Below are positions 8,490 through 15,944 of a stretch of DNA of 16,303 nt, piece after piece; the stretch's first letter is position 1, and every line of letters starts with the position of its first letter. A program made the translations under genes and the position numbers. The notes beneath the pieces were generated by a model. That model was given only the letters and a program-made list of their open reading frames with translations, searched no databases and was not told the origin of the DNA. Origin of the DNA: Pseudomonadota bacterium (GTDB lineage Bacteria; Pseudomonadota; Gammaproteobacteria; Burkholderiales; Burkholderiaceae_D); NCBI GenBank assembly GCA_023389425.1, contig JAEWEK010000339.1:1-16303 (forward strand). The letters run 5' to 3'.

Positions 8490-9733
8490 AAACGTCAGCC
8501 AAGACTTCAGCGGCCGGTCTCTGGAGCACGCTGTGCCTCGCATCCGCCCTGCTCGCAGGCTGTTCGCAACGCGAGCAGCCGCACCCTCAGCAAGGTGTGA
8601 CGCCCGAAACTCTGAGCCGCGGGAAATACCTGGCCATGGCGGCCGATTGCATGGCATGCCATACCGCCGCAGGCGGCGCGCCGTTCGCCGGAGGCGCACC
8701 CTTGAAGTCGAATTTCGGCACCATTTACGGCACCAATATCACCGCCGACCCCGACACCGGCATCGGGCGCTGGAGCAGCGACGATTTCTACCAGGCGCTC
8801 ACCGCAGGCAAATCCACGCATGGACACCTGTACCCCGCCATGCCCTATACCTCCTACCGGGGCATGGCGCGCGCAGACAGCGATGCGATCTACGCCTACC
8901 TGATGCATTTGCCGCCGGTGAAAATGGAAAATAAAAAGAACGACCTGAATTTTCCCTACAACCTGCGTTTCGGCCTGGTGTTCTGGAACCTGCTTTTCCT
9001 GAAAGCCCAGCTGCCGGCCACGTCGACCGGGCAATCCGCGGAATGGACGCGCGGGCGTTACCTGGTCAACGTCCTGGGCCACTGCCAGGAATGCCATACC
9101 CCGCGCGGAAAGCTGGGGCAGCTCGATCTCGGCAAGCCGCTGGCCGGCTATGCCCTCACCCGCTTCTATTCCTCCGACATCACTCCGGCCGGCCTGGTCG
9201 ATCGCGGCTGGAGCGGCGCCGACCTGCAGACCTTTTTCAAGGTGGGCATCGCGCCGCAAGGTTCGGCCTTCGGCGACATGTACGAGGTGGTCCACCTGAG
9301 CACAAGCCACCTGAGCGACGCCGACCTGAAAGCGCTGACCGTGTATCTGCTGGGCGAGCAGCCGCCAGCGGCGCGCACGCGGCCGGCGGCCGGCGGCGAC
9401 CAGCGCAAGCTGGACAGCGGGCGCCAGATCTACCTCAGCGTGTGCGCCGGCTGCCATGGGGTGGACGGCGCGGGCAGGCCGCACACGGCCGTCGCGATGC
9501 GCGGCAACACGACGGTGCGCGATCCGAATGCGCACAACCTGATCGTGTCGATTCTCGACGGAGTTCCGGAGCAAAAATTCAGCGGCTTCGACAATATGCA
9601 GGCGATGCCGGGATTCGCGCGGCACCTCAGCGATGGCGAAGTCGCGGACCTCGTCAACTATCTGCGTGTCACCTGGGGCAGCCTGCCGGGGGACGTGGCG
9701 CCGGACCGGGTTTCGGCATTGCGAAGCCATTGA
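8486..9733 (+). CDS. Triheme cytochrome c lipoprotein, electron-accepting subunit
   Basis: This 415-residue protein has three class I heme-binding motifs: CMACH (55-59), CQECH (200-204) and CAGCH (320-324). The spacing is that of the triheme cytochrome subunit of acetic acid bacterial alcohol and aldehyde dehydrogenases. Likely axial Met ligands sit in YPAMPYTSYRGM and in MPGFARHL near the C-terminus. The N-terminus is a lipoprotein signal with lipobox LLAGC (Cys26), which would tether it to the membrane on the periplasmic side. It overlaps the [2Fe-2S] subunit gene by ATGA and is followed by a terminator, so it closes the operon. Its inferred role is to carry electrons from the molybdenum enzyme to quinone or to a terminal oxidase. 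Confidence 0.92.
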   Translation: MKTSAKTSAAGLWSTLCLASALLAGCSQREQPHPQQGVTPETLSRGKYLAMAADCMACHTAAGGAPFAGGAPLKSNFGTIYGTNITADPDTGIGRWSSDDFYQALTAGKSTHGHLYPAMPYTSYRGMARADSDAIYAYLMHLPPVKMENKKNDLNFPYNLRFGLVFWNLLFLKAQLPATSTGQSAEWTRGRYLVNVLGHCQECHTPRGKLGQLDLGKPLAGYALTRFYSSDITPAGLVDRGWSGADLQTFFKVGIAPQGSAFGDMYEVVHLSTSHLSDADLKALTVYLLGEQPPAARTRPAAGGDQRKLDSGRQIYLSVCAGCHGVDGAGRPHTAVAMRGNTTVRDPNAHNLIVSILDGVPEQKFSGFDNMQAMPGFARHLSDGEVADLVNYLRVTWGSLPGDVAPDRVSALRSH

Positions 9734-9735
9734 AA

Positions 9736-9741
9736 TATAAT
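9736..9741 (+). promoter_or_regulatory. Possible -10 box for yjdM
   Basis: A perfect TATAAT lies 2 nt after the cytochrome stop. No good -35 box is found 16-19 bp upstream. Transcription from it would start inside the next hairpin, so such a transcript would escape the terminator. Confidence 0.3.
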
Positions 9742-9744
9742 GCC

Positions 9745-9777
9745 AAGCCATCCTCGACGGATGGCTTTATTTATTTT
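9745..9777 (+). terminator. Rho-independent terminator of the dehydrogenase operon
   Basis: AAGCCATCC (9745-9753) and GGATGGCTT (9759-9767) form a perfect 9-bp stem with a 5-nt loop TCGAC. The T-rich tail TATTTATTTT follows. It lies 11 nt after the cytochrome stop. Confidence 0.85.
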
Positions 9778-9791
9778 CGCGGAGCCCAAGC

Positions 9792-10136
9792 ATGTCGACC
9801 ATCCCACCCTGCCCCCAATGCCAATCCGAATTGAGCTACGAGGACGGCATGGGCAACTATGTCTGCCCCGAATGCGCCCATGAGTGGCCGGTCCAGGCGG
9901 CCGAAGCCGCGCCGGAGGCCGCCCGCGTGTATCGCGATTCGGCCGGCAATGTCCTGCAGGATGGCGATACGGTCACCGTCATCAAGGACCTGAAGCTCAA
10001 GGGCGGCGGTGGCGTGGTCAAGCAAGGAACCAAGGTCAAGAACATCCGCCTCGTCGACAGCGATCACGATATCGACTGCAAGATCGACGGCTTCGGCGCG
10101 ATGAGCCTGAAGACCGAGTTCGTGAAGAAATCCTGA
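9792..10136 (+). CDS. yjdM: YjdM/PhnA-family zinc-ribbon protein
   Basis: This 114-residue protein matches the small PhnA/YjdM family in length and layout. An N-terminal zinc ribbon has Cys7/Cys10 (CPQC) and Cys25/Cys28 (CPEC). A short linker leads to the PhnA domain, with VYRDSAGNVLQDGDTVTVIKDLKLKG and the GTKVKNIRLV and DIDCKIDGFG segments. The family was named for alkylphosphonate uptake, but YjdM itself has no shown role in phosphonate breakdown. No phn genes are nearby. GGAG sits 7 nt before the ATG. The gene stands alone after the dehydrogenase operon and converges on the DUF2058 gene. Confidence 0.93.
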   Translation: MSTIPPCPQCQSELSYEDGMGNYVCPECAHEWPVQAAEAAPEAARVYRDSAGNVLQDGDTVTVIKDLKLKGGGGVVKQGTKVKNIRLVDSDHDIDCKIDGFGAMSLKTEFVKKS

Positions 10137-10150
10137 CCCTGCCGCAGCGG

Positions 10151-10177
10151 GCTGGTGTTGGCGCACCGGCTGTATTT
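10151..10177 (+). terminator. Weak hairpin between convergent genes
   Basis: GCTGGTG (10151-10157) pairs with CACCGGC (10164-10170) with one G-T pair around TTGGCG, followed by TGTATTT. It could end the yjdM transcript, but the T tract is short and it overlaps the stop of the opposing gene. Confidence 0.35.
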
Positions 10178-10712
10178 ACCAGTTGAAATCGTCCGGAATC
10201 TTGAAGTCCGCGTATGGATCGTCCGCATCGACCTCGGTGCTGGCCTTGCTTACTGTGACCACGCGCTCCGGCGCGCGTTCGGCGATCTTCTCGGCGACCA
10301 CGCGCGGCACCAGTTCGAAGCCCTCGTCCAGCGACACGATGGCCAAGCGACCTGCCGCCAGGTGCTCGCGCACCTTGTCCGACACATAGATGCGCTCGAT
10401 GCTGGTGCCGAAAGTGAAGTTGTAAGGCGTATCGCCATTTCCCTTGGGCTGGCGGTTCTGCCGGATCATCTGGGCGATCTGCGCCGCCACCGCCTTCTGC
10501 GCGGCCGCGGCGTCGCGCTGGGCGTTCAGCTCGCGCGCACGCTCGGCCTGCTTGCGCTGGGCATCCAGCGCGGCCTGGCGCGACGGGTCTTCGCTCTGCA
10601 CACCCGTGCGGCGCTCGATTTTCTGCTGCTTGCTCTTTTCCTGATTGGCCACCTTGGCCTTCTTCTTGTCGACCAGGCCGGCCTTCAACAGCTGCTCTTG
10701 CAAGGAAACCAT
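10176..10712 (-). CDS. DUF2058 (YaiL-like) family protein
   Basis: This 178-residue soluble protein has the DUF2058 signature: the N-terminus MVSLQEQLLKAGLVDKKKAK, then a long Lys/Arg/Gln/Ala-rich helix (about 17-85) that is probably a coiled coil. A compact C-terminal domain (about 92-178) contains YNFTFGTSIERIYV, LAAGRLAIVSL and the terminal FKIPDDFNW, all typical of the family. The function of this family is not established. GGAG lies 8 nt before the ATG. It converges with yjdM and is followed upstream by the two-component system on the same strand, from which it is separated by a hairpin and 98 bp. Confidence 0.9.
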   Translation of the reverse strand: MVSLQEQLLKAGLVDKKKAKVANQEKSKQQKIERRTGVQSEDPSRQAALDAQRKQAERARELNAQRDAAAAQKAVAAQIAQMIRQNRQPKGNGDTPYNFTFGTSIERIYVSDKVREHLAAGRLAIVSLDEGFELVPRVVAEKIAERAPERVVTVSKASTEVDADDPYADFKIPDDFNW

Positions 10713-10778
10713 GTTGCTGCTCCAAAGATAATGGGAAGCGCCTCCTCAAACCGCTCCGGCGCAAACCCGCCAGCATAG

Positions 10779-10810
10779 CAAAGATAGCGCCGGCGGCAAG
10801 TGCCGGCGCA
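10779..10810 (-). terminator. Terminator of the kinase-regulator operon
   Basis: A perfect 8-bp GC-only stem, GCGCCGGC (10787-10794) with GCCGGCGC (10802-10809) around a 7-nt loop, begins one base after the regulator stop codon. On the minus strand the stem is followed by TATCTTTG, a modest T-rich tail. Confidence 0.65.
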
Positions 10811-11530
10811 TCAACCGACCGTCAGGTTCCGCACCTCCACCGCGAACCCGAGCTGGTAGCCCTGTCCGCGCACGGCACGGATATCGATGCCGTCGCCAAC
10901 GTGCGGGCCCAGCTTGGACCGCAGGCGGCTCACCAGCACCTCCAGCCGGCCCTTGTTGACCTTGTCCGGCTGGGATTCTTCGCCGAAGCGCAGGTACAGC
11001 GCCGCATGACTCAGGAACTGCCCGTTGATCGCCAGCTCCTTCAGCAGGCGCGCCTCGCTGGCCGTCAGTTCGATGCGCTTGCCGAGCGGCGTGTCGAGCG
11101 ACAGGCTGGCCATGTCGAGCAGCCAGCGCGGGGGCGCGGTGCGCGCATGCAGCCGGGTGAACAGGTTGCGCACCACAGCCACCAGCTCCTCGGGCCGCGT
11201 CGGCTTGGTCAGGTAAACGTCGGCGCCGCTGGCATAGCCTTCCAGGCGGTCGGCGCCGCGCACCCGCGCCGTCAGCATGATGATCCCCATGCCGGGCAAG
11301 GCGCTGCGCATGCGGCGCGTGATGCTCAAGCCGTCCTCTTCCGGCAGGTTCAGATCCAGGATCAGCAGGTCGGCGTCTTGCTCCTGCAGCGACTGGGTGA
11401 GCGCCTCGCCGGTGTCGACGCCGCGCACCACGAAGCCCTCGTCGGCAAGGTAGCACACCAGTTCGTCGCGCAGCGTCTCGTTGTCTTCCACCACGACGAT
11501 CGAGGGAACGCGCGCTTGCCCGCTACTCAT
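10811..11530 (-). CDS. OmpR-type two-component response regulator
   Basis: This 239-residue protein has an N-terminal receiver domain with the acidic pair Glu15-Asp16, the phospho-acceptor Asp59 in LLILDLNLP, Thr87 in LTA and Lys109 in LTKP. A C-terminal winged-helix DNA-binding domain (about 140-235) contains ELTASEARLLKEL and ends with RLRSKL and the RAVRGQGYQL hairpin typical of the OmpR/PhoB group. The start at 11530 was chosen because GGAGG precedes it and it overlaps the kinase stop by ATGA. An upstream in-frame ATG at 11557 lies inside the kinase gene and has no such site. It is co-transcribed with the kinase and probably phosphorylated by it. The targets are unknown; the divergent secretin operon is a candidate. 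Confidence 0.95.
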   Translation of the reverse strand: MSSGQARVPSIVVVEDNETLRDELVCYLADEGFVVRGVDTGEALTQSLQEQDADLLILDLNLPEEDGLSITRRMRSALPGMGIIMLTARVRGADRLEGYASGADVYLTKPTRPEELVAVVRNLFTRLHARTAPPRWLLDMASLSLDTPLGKRIELTASEARLLKELAINGQFLSHAALYLRFGEESQPDKVNKGRLEVLVSRLRSKLGPHVGDGIDIRAVRGQGYQLGFAVEVRNLTVG

Positions 11531-13338
11531 GCTGCCTCCAGGAAGAAACTGAAGCATACGCCCTGCGCGATGCGGTCATAACGCAGGTCGGCGCCGAGCT
11601 GGCGCGCGAGCGTGTGGCACAGCCACAGCCCGAGCCCGGCGCCCACCTGCTTGCGCGCCCCTTCGGCACGGTAATAGCGCGTGAACACTTGCGCGGGGTC
11701 GGGCTGGCCGGCGGCGCCGGTGCGGTTCATGACGCTGACGGCGACACCGGGAACGCCCGCCGGCGTCGCCGTCATCAGGCGCAGCTCGACCTGGCTGCCG
11801 GCCGGCGAATACTTGAGCGCATTGCTGAGCAAGTTCAGCAGGATCAGGCGCAGGTATTGCGCGTCCGAATACACGAGGTCGTCCGCAGTCGCGTGCAAGG
11901 CGATGCGGTCCTCGCCCATGGAGCGTGCCAGCTCGGCGGCAAGTTCGCCCAGTCGCAGCGCCTGCTTTTGCATCGGCATCGCGCCCTGGTCGACCTGGTC
12001 GGCCGCAGCGCAGCGTTCGACCAGGGCATTCAGGTCGTCGACCGCGCGGTGGATATTGCGGACGCGCCGTGCATCGCTGTCACCGGGTTGAAGATGGCGG
12101 CCGAGCGAAGCAGTGGCCAGCTGGATGATGGCCAGTGGATTCTTCAACTCGTGCATCAGCATCGTCATGAAACGTTCCTGCGTTTCGCGCCGCTGGGTTT
12201 CCGCACCGGCGAGCTGGCGCGCCATCGCCTCGCTCATGCGCGCCGCCTGCAGCTCGGCCACCTTCTCGCGGTCGATCAGCCACGCGATCGCCGACACGAA
12301 TCCCATGCTGAACACGATGCGGAAAATGAGCAGGTTCGGCAGCGAGTCGGCCGTCGGCATCAGCGCGAACACGGTCAGCAGCCAGCGCAGGCCCAGGGCC
12401 AGCGCGCACAGCAGCACGGCACCGATGAACCAAGCACTGCCCTTGCGGCGATAGAACACGGCCAGCGTCAGCGGCAAGCCGAGCACGCTGGCGACCAGGC
12501 CGAGCGCGGCGCTGGCCTCCAGCACCAGTTGCCTATCCAGCACGAAGAACAGGACGAACAGGCTGCTGTAGAGCACGGCCAGCACGCCAAATGCGCGCCG
12601 TCCCCAACGCGGCATGCCGAAACGCTCCAGCACCATGTAGACGCACAAGAAGCCGGTGAACACGTTCGACACGCCGAGAAAATGCAGGGCCGCGCTACCG
12701 CCGGCCCAGTGCTCCGGACCGAAAAACTCCGCCAGGTAGCCCATCCAGCCGAGATAGGAAGCGAGCACGACGCTCAGGTTCAGCAGCAGCGCCATGTCCA
12801 GCAACTGTCCGCGCCGTACCACGAGTGCGATCAGCCACACGGCCAGCGCGATGTAGCAGGCCATCAGCGCACCAGACACCATGCCGCGGCGGAAGCCCTC
12901 GGCATGCGCCTCCGCCTCGCTGGCGATCGAGGGCAGCAGGAACATCGGGCCGCTGGTCCTCACCCGCAAGTAGATGTCGCCGGCGCCGCTGCCGATGTCG
13001 ACGATGCCGGCGCCGGCCACAGGCTGTCCCTGCGCCGGCAAGCGGGGCGCGTACACCCGCACGTCTTCCAGCTGTGCCGGAAACACGCGCAGCGCCAGCC
13101 GGGCGTCACCGGGCGCATGCACCCGCAGCCGGACCCACAGCGCCGATCGCGTGTAGCCGAGGCTGATGAGCCTGCGTGCCGGCGTGAAATCGCCCTGGCG
13201 CACCTGGTCCAGCGTGAGCTTGCCGCCGGGATCTTCCAACACGGCGCTGTCGGCAAACACCTGTTGTGCATGGGCGGGCGCCAGCACCTGGTGCAGCACC
13301 AGCATCACCAGCAGTCGCAGTATTTGCCATCTCATCAT
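11527..13338 (-). CDS. 7TMR-DISM sensor histidine kinase
   Basis: This 603-residue kinase starts with a signal peptide ending in AHA/QQ. It is followed by a periplasmic 7TMR-DISMED2-like beta-rich domain (about 25-150), which in this family may bind carbohydrate-like ligands. Seven membrane helices come next (about 160-350), with a short linker that is probably coiled. The kinase core has the H-box MHELKNP with His396, the N-box LLNLLSNALKYSP and the G-box GAGLGLWL. The start at 13338 (MMRWQ) gives a clean signal peptide. A longer TTG start at 13380 would add 14 polar residues and is less likely. Neither has a good ribosome site. It overlaps the regulator by ATGA and is divergent from the secretin gene. 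Confidence 0.92.
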   Translation of the reverse strand: MMRWQILRLLVMLVLHQVLAPAHAQQVFADSAVLEDPGGKLTLDQVRQGDFTPARRLISLGYTRSALWVRLRVHAPGDARLALRVFPAQLEDVRVYAPRLPAQGQPVAGAGIVDIGSGAGDIYLRVRTSGPMFLLPSIASEAEAHAEGFRRGMVSGALMACYIALAVWLIALVVRRGQLLDMALLLNLSVVLASYLGWMGYLAEFFGPEHWAGGSAALHFLGVSNVFTGFLCVYMVLERFGMPRWGRRAFGVLAVLYSSLFVLFFVLDRQLVLEASAALGLVASVLGLPLTLAVFYRRKGSAWFIGAVLLCALALGLRWLLTVFALMPTADSLPNLLIFRIVFSMGFVSAIAWLIDREKVAELQAARMSEAMARQLAGAETQRRETQERFMTMLMHELKNPLAIIQLATASLGRHLQPGDSDARRVRNIHRAVDDLNALVERCAAADQVDQGAMPMQKQALRLGELAAELARSMGEDRIALHATADDLVYSDAQYLRLILLNLLSNALKYSPAGSQVELRLMTATPAGVPGVAVSVMNRTGAAGQPDPAQVFTRYYRAEGARKQVGAGLGLWLCHTLARQLGADLRYDRIAQGVCFSFFLEAA

Positions 13339-13375
13339 CGGGAAATGGTAGCACGGCGTTGCCGACGAACAACGA

Positions 13376-13395
13376 TGCAAGCTTCTGCAAGGTTC
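13376..13395. promoter_or_regulatory. Tandem 10-bp direct repeat, possible regulator site
   Basis: TGCAAGCTTC (13376-13385) is followed at once by TGCAAGGTTC (13386-13395), 9 of 10 bases the same. OmpR-type regulators commonly bind head-to-tail repeats with 10-11 bp period. A TAAAGT that could serve as -10 lies at 13412-13417, which would put the second repeat over the -35 region of the secretin promoter. This is inference. Confidence 0.35.
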
Positions 13396-13416
13396 GCAAA
13401 ATTACCGCTGCTAAAG

Positions 13417-13433
13417 TCGTATTGACCATACGA
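13417..13433. promoter_or_regulatory. 17-bp inverted repeat upstream of secretin gene
   Basis: TCGTAT (13417-13422) and ATACGA (13428-13433) are perfect 6-bp inverted arms around TGACC, ending 10 bp before the secretin ATG. It could be an operator for a dimeric regulator or a small 5' UTR hairpin. The secretin start has no clear Shine-Dalgarno sequence in this stretch. Confidence 0.4.
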
Positions 13434-13443
13434 AATATTATCA

Positions 13444-15330
13444 ATGATGCAATCAGTGAGCACACTTCATCCTGTCTTTCGCCGGCGCCTGCGCCACTTC
13501 GCCGCCGCGACCGCCCTGCTGTGCGCTTCCGGCCTGTCCCTGGCACAGCAGCCACAGGAAAAATCCTTCGACGAGCTGGTCAAGCGATGGGATCTCGGCA
13601 AGGAAGCCGCCCCGCGCAACCCGATGCTGGTCCGCGCCGCCGCGGCGATGGAGTTCGTCAAGCGGATGGAGCTGCCCGAGGCCAGCAAAGCCATCAATGA
13701 GGCGCTGCAGCTGGACGCGCACAACTCCTACCTGCATTTCTTCAACGGCTTTATCTACCACCTGCAGGCGCGCCGCGGCGATACGCAGAAATACGACATG
13801 GCGCTCGAAGGCTACCGCCAGGCCCTGCGCATGGATGCGGGCAACTGGATCGCACAGGAATTCCTCGGCCTGGCGCTGCTGGACTCCAAGCAGTTCGCGG
13901 AAGCGAAGGAGCAGTTCGCCGAAGTGCTGCTGATGGCGCCGGAGAGCGCCGTGTCCGTGTACGGCCTGATGGTGTCGGCGTATATGTCGGGCGACCCCGT
14001 CACTGCCTGCGCCATGGCCGACACCTACGGCAAGATCGCATCCACAGGCGATCCGGCCTTCCTGCGTTCGAGCGCCTCGGTCTACGCCTCCTGCGGCGAG
14101 TTCGACAAGGCCGGGAAGATGCGCGACGCGCTCGCCGCGCTGCGCACCAATCCGACCGAGGCGGAAGCCATCGACCGCCGCATCGGCCAATGGAAATCCG
14201 TGTTCGGCAAGGACGCCGGCGCCACGCCGGCCATGCTCAAGACCCGTTACGCGCAGGCGGCAGACCCCGCGCCGGCCCAGGCAAGCCCGCCGCCCGCCGC
14301 GCCGGATGCTGCACCGGCTGCCTCACCCGCGGCGATGCAAGCCGCGATGCAGGCTGCCATGCCGCCCGACGACGGGAGCCCGCGCATGGTGCTGGTCGAC
14401 GTGGTGCTGGTGACGACCCAGGAAATCGTCGGTACCTCGCAAGGCATCAACCTGCTCAACGCCCTGACCCTGCAATTGGGCTCGTCCTCGACGCCGGCCT
14501 ACTCCAGCAACTACCACCGCTCAGGCACCGACGTCGGCACGGTCATCACCCACGCGCTGACGGTGCCGGCGCTGGCCTACTCGCTCAACATCGCCAACGC
14601 CAACAACACGGCCAACGAAGTGCTGGCGCGACCGACGCTGGCAGCCATCGAGGGCCAACCCTCCGAGTTCTTCAACGGCACCAACCTGAACGCGGCCGTG
14701 GTTTCGACCAATTCCCTCGGCAACACGCAGGCCGTGCCGGTGGACAAGCGTTTTGGCGTGCGCCTGGCAGTGACGCCGAACTTCCTGCCCAACGGCATGG
14801 TGAAGATGAAGGTCGAAGCGCAGCGCACCTTCCTCAATGCCAACGTCAACAGCGCGGGCTTCGCCTATCGGCTGGAAATTTCCGAAACGAGCTCGAACGC
14901 CAACGTGGTCATGCGCCTGGGCGACACGCTTGTACTCAGCGGTTTGAGCGAAAAGGAATCGGATAGTTCCCGCACCGGCGTGCCGGTGCTGCAGGACGTG
15001 CCGCTGGTCCAATACCTGTTCTCGAACAAGCTCAAGGCCGACTACCAGCGCTCTGTGCTGATCCTGATTACGCCGCGCGCGCCGGTCTATACCTCCCACG
15101 CGGACCGCCCCGGCCAGGGGCCGGCCGTGAGCGAGAGCATGAAGGCGGTGCGCGAAAAGTTCGGCTTCGGCGCACGTACGCCCGCCAACGTCGAATCGAT
15201 CCTGAACCACCTGCGTTCGACCAATCTGTTCCGCGAGTTCCGGCAGGGCGACGTCTCGCTCGAACGCTGGGACCGCATGCACAGCACGCTGGACCGTCTG
15301 GTCCAGGCATTCAGCTTCCTCTACTACTGA
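13444..15330 (+). CDS. TPR-containing secretin-like outer-membrane protein
   Basis: This is a 628-residue exported protein with a signal peptide (RRRLRHF, then a hydrophobic core, cleavage near Ala34/Gln35). Residues 38-260 are helical with TPR-like repeats, for example ASKAINEALQLDAHNSYLHF, then ALEGYRQALRMDAGN and AKEQFAEVLLMAPES. A Pro/Ala-rich linker spans about 269-314. Residues 315-547 are a secretin C-terminal domain (PF00263-like): VLVDVVLVT, EVLARPTLAAIEGQ (Pro397), VRLAVTPNFLPNG, RLGDTLVLSGL, VPVLQDVPLVQYLF (513-526) and LILITPRAP. The last 80 residues are helical. Known secretins form gated outer-membrane channels in type II/III secretion and type IV pili. Here no N0, N1 or KH-like domain is seen ahead of the secretin domain. 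The downstream GTG gene starts 13 bp after the stop, so they form an operon. Confidence 0.85.
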   Translation: MMQSVSTLHPVFRRRLRHFAAATALLCASGLSLAQQPQEKSFDELVKRWDLGKEAAPRNPMLVRAAAAMEFVKRMELPEASKAINEALQLDAHNSYLHFFNGFIYHLQARRGDTQKYDMALEGYRQALRMDAGNWIAQEFLGLALLDSKQFAEAKEQFAEVLLMAPESAVSVYGLMVSAYMSGDPVTACAMADTYGKIASTGDPAFLRSSASVYASCGEFDKAGKMRDALAALRTNPTEAEAIDRRIGQWKSVFGKDAGATPAMLKTRYAQAADPAPAQASPPPAAPDAAPAASPAAMQAAMQAAMPPDDGSPRMVLVDVVLVTTQEIVGTSQGINLLNALTLQLGSSSTPAYSSNYHRSGTDVGTVITHALTVPALAYSLNIANANNTANEVLARPTLAAIEGQPSEFFNGTNLNAAVVSTNSLGNTQAVPVDKRFGVRLAVTPNFLPNGMVKMKVEAQRTFLNANVNSAGFAYRLEISETSSNANVVMRLGDTLVLSGLSEKESDSSRTGVPVLQDVPLVQYLFSNKLKADYQRSVLILITPRAPVYTSHADRPGQGPAVSESMKAVREKFGFGARTPANVESILNHLRSTNLFREFRQGDVSLERWDRMHSTLDRLVQAFSFLYY

Positions 15331-15331
15331 C

Positions 15332-15338
15332 AAGGAGA
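15332..15338 (+). promoter_or_regulatory. Ribosome-binding site that decides a GTG start
   Basis: AAGGAGA ends 5 nt before the GTG at 15344. It is the strongest Shine-Dalgarno sequence in this operon and supports GTG over the next in-frame ATG at 15368. Confidence 0.7.
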
Positions 15339-15343
15339 CCTCA

Positions 15344-15922
15344 GTGACCCAAGCACGTTCTCGCGCCATGCCCATCTGCGTGGCGGCCCTGGCCGGCATG
15401 CTGGCCCTGCCCGTGATGGCGCAGACATCGAACGCCAGGCAGGTCGCGGCCGATGCCCAGGCCGCCGCCAGGCTCGCGGCCGACAAGGCCAAGGCCGCCG
15501 ACGCCAAGGCCAAGGCGGCGGAAAAGACAGCAGCTGACATCCGCGCCGGCATCATGCCGCCACCTCCCCCGGGCAGCGGCGACAAGTTCACGAGCACCGT
15601 CGTCAAGTCGTATAGCGACGCGCTCAACACGATCCTGGCCCAGCTGAAGGCGACCACGACCGCCGCCCAGGCCGGCGCCCTTGCCGACAAAATCCACGCG
15701 GCGATGCCGAGTCTCGAAAACGCGCTGAACACCGTCATGAGCACCTATGTGGCCTACGCGAACTCCGGCGCCAAAACGATGGACAACGCCAACGCCGAGA
15801 AGATGCTGGCGGACACCATGCCGGTAGCCGAGGCGATCGGACAGGAAATGGACCGGGTGCAGAAGCTCAACCCCGCCCTCGCCGCCGACTTCACCAAATT
15901 CCGCAACCTGCAGCAAGACTGA
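15344..15922 (+). CDS. Exported Ala-rich helical protein of unknown function
   Basis: This is a 192-residue protein of no family I recognise. A signal peptide ends near VMA/QT (residue 26). Residues 31-68 are a highly Ala/Lys/Asp-rich helix with repeated AAD and AKA units, likely a coiled coil or surface helix. A PPPPP run follows (72-76) as a hinge. The rest (78-192) is a helical domain without cysteine, with segments such as SYSDALNTILAQLK and LENALNTVMSTYVAYA. The start is a GTG. It sits 13 bp after the secretin gene and 22 bp before another Ala-rich exported protein, so all three should be co-transcribed. It could be a structural partner, periplasmic spacer or substrate of the secretin; none of these is shown. 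Confidence 0.75.
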   Translation: MTQARSRAMPICVAALAGMLALPVMAQTSNARQVAADAQAAARLAADKAKAADAKAKAAEKTAADIRAGIMPPPPPGSGDKFTSTVVKSYSDALNTILAQLKATTTAAQAGALADKIHAAMPSLENALNTVMSTYVAYANSGAKTMDNANAEKMLADTMPVAEAIGQEMDRVQKLNPALAADFTKFRNLQQD

Positions 15923-15944
15923 CCGCCAACTATCCGGATACCAC

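Noticed and set aside
11614..13425. 603-residue plus-strand ORF opposite the histidine kinase
   Set aside because: It is rich in Gln, His, Arg and Ala, has no domain, and the opposite strand encodes a clear kinase.
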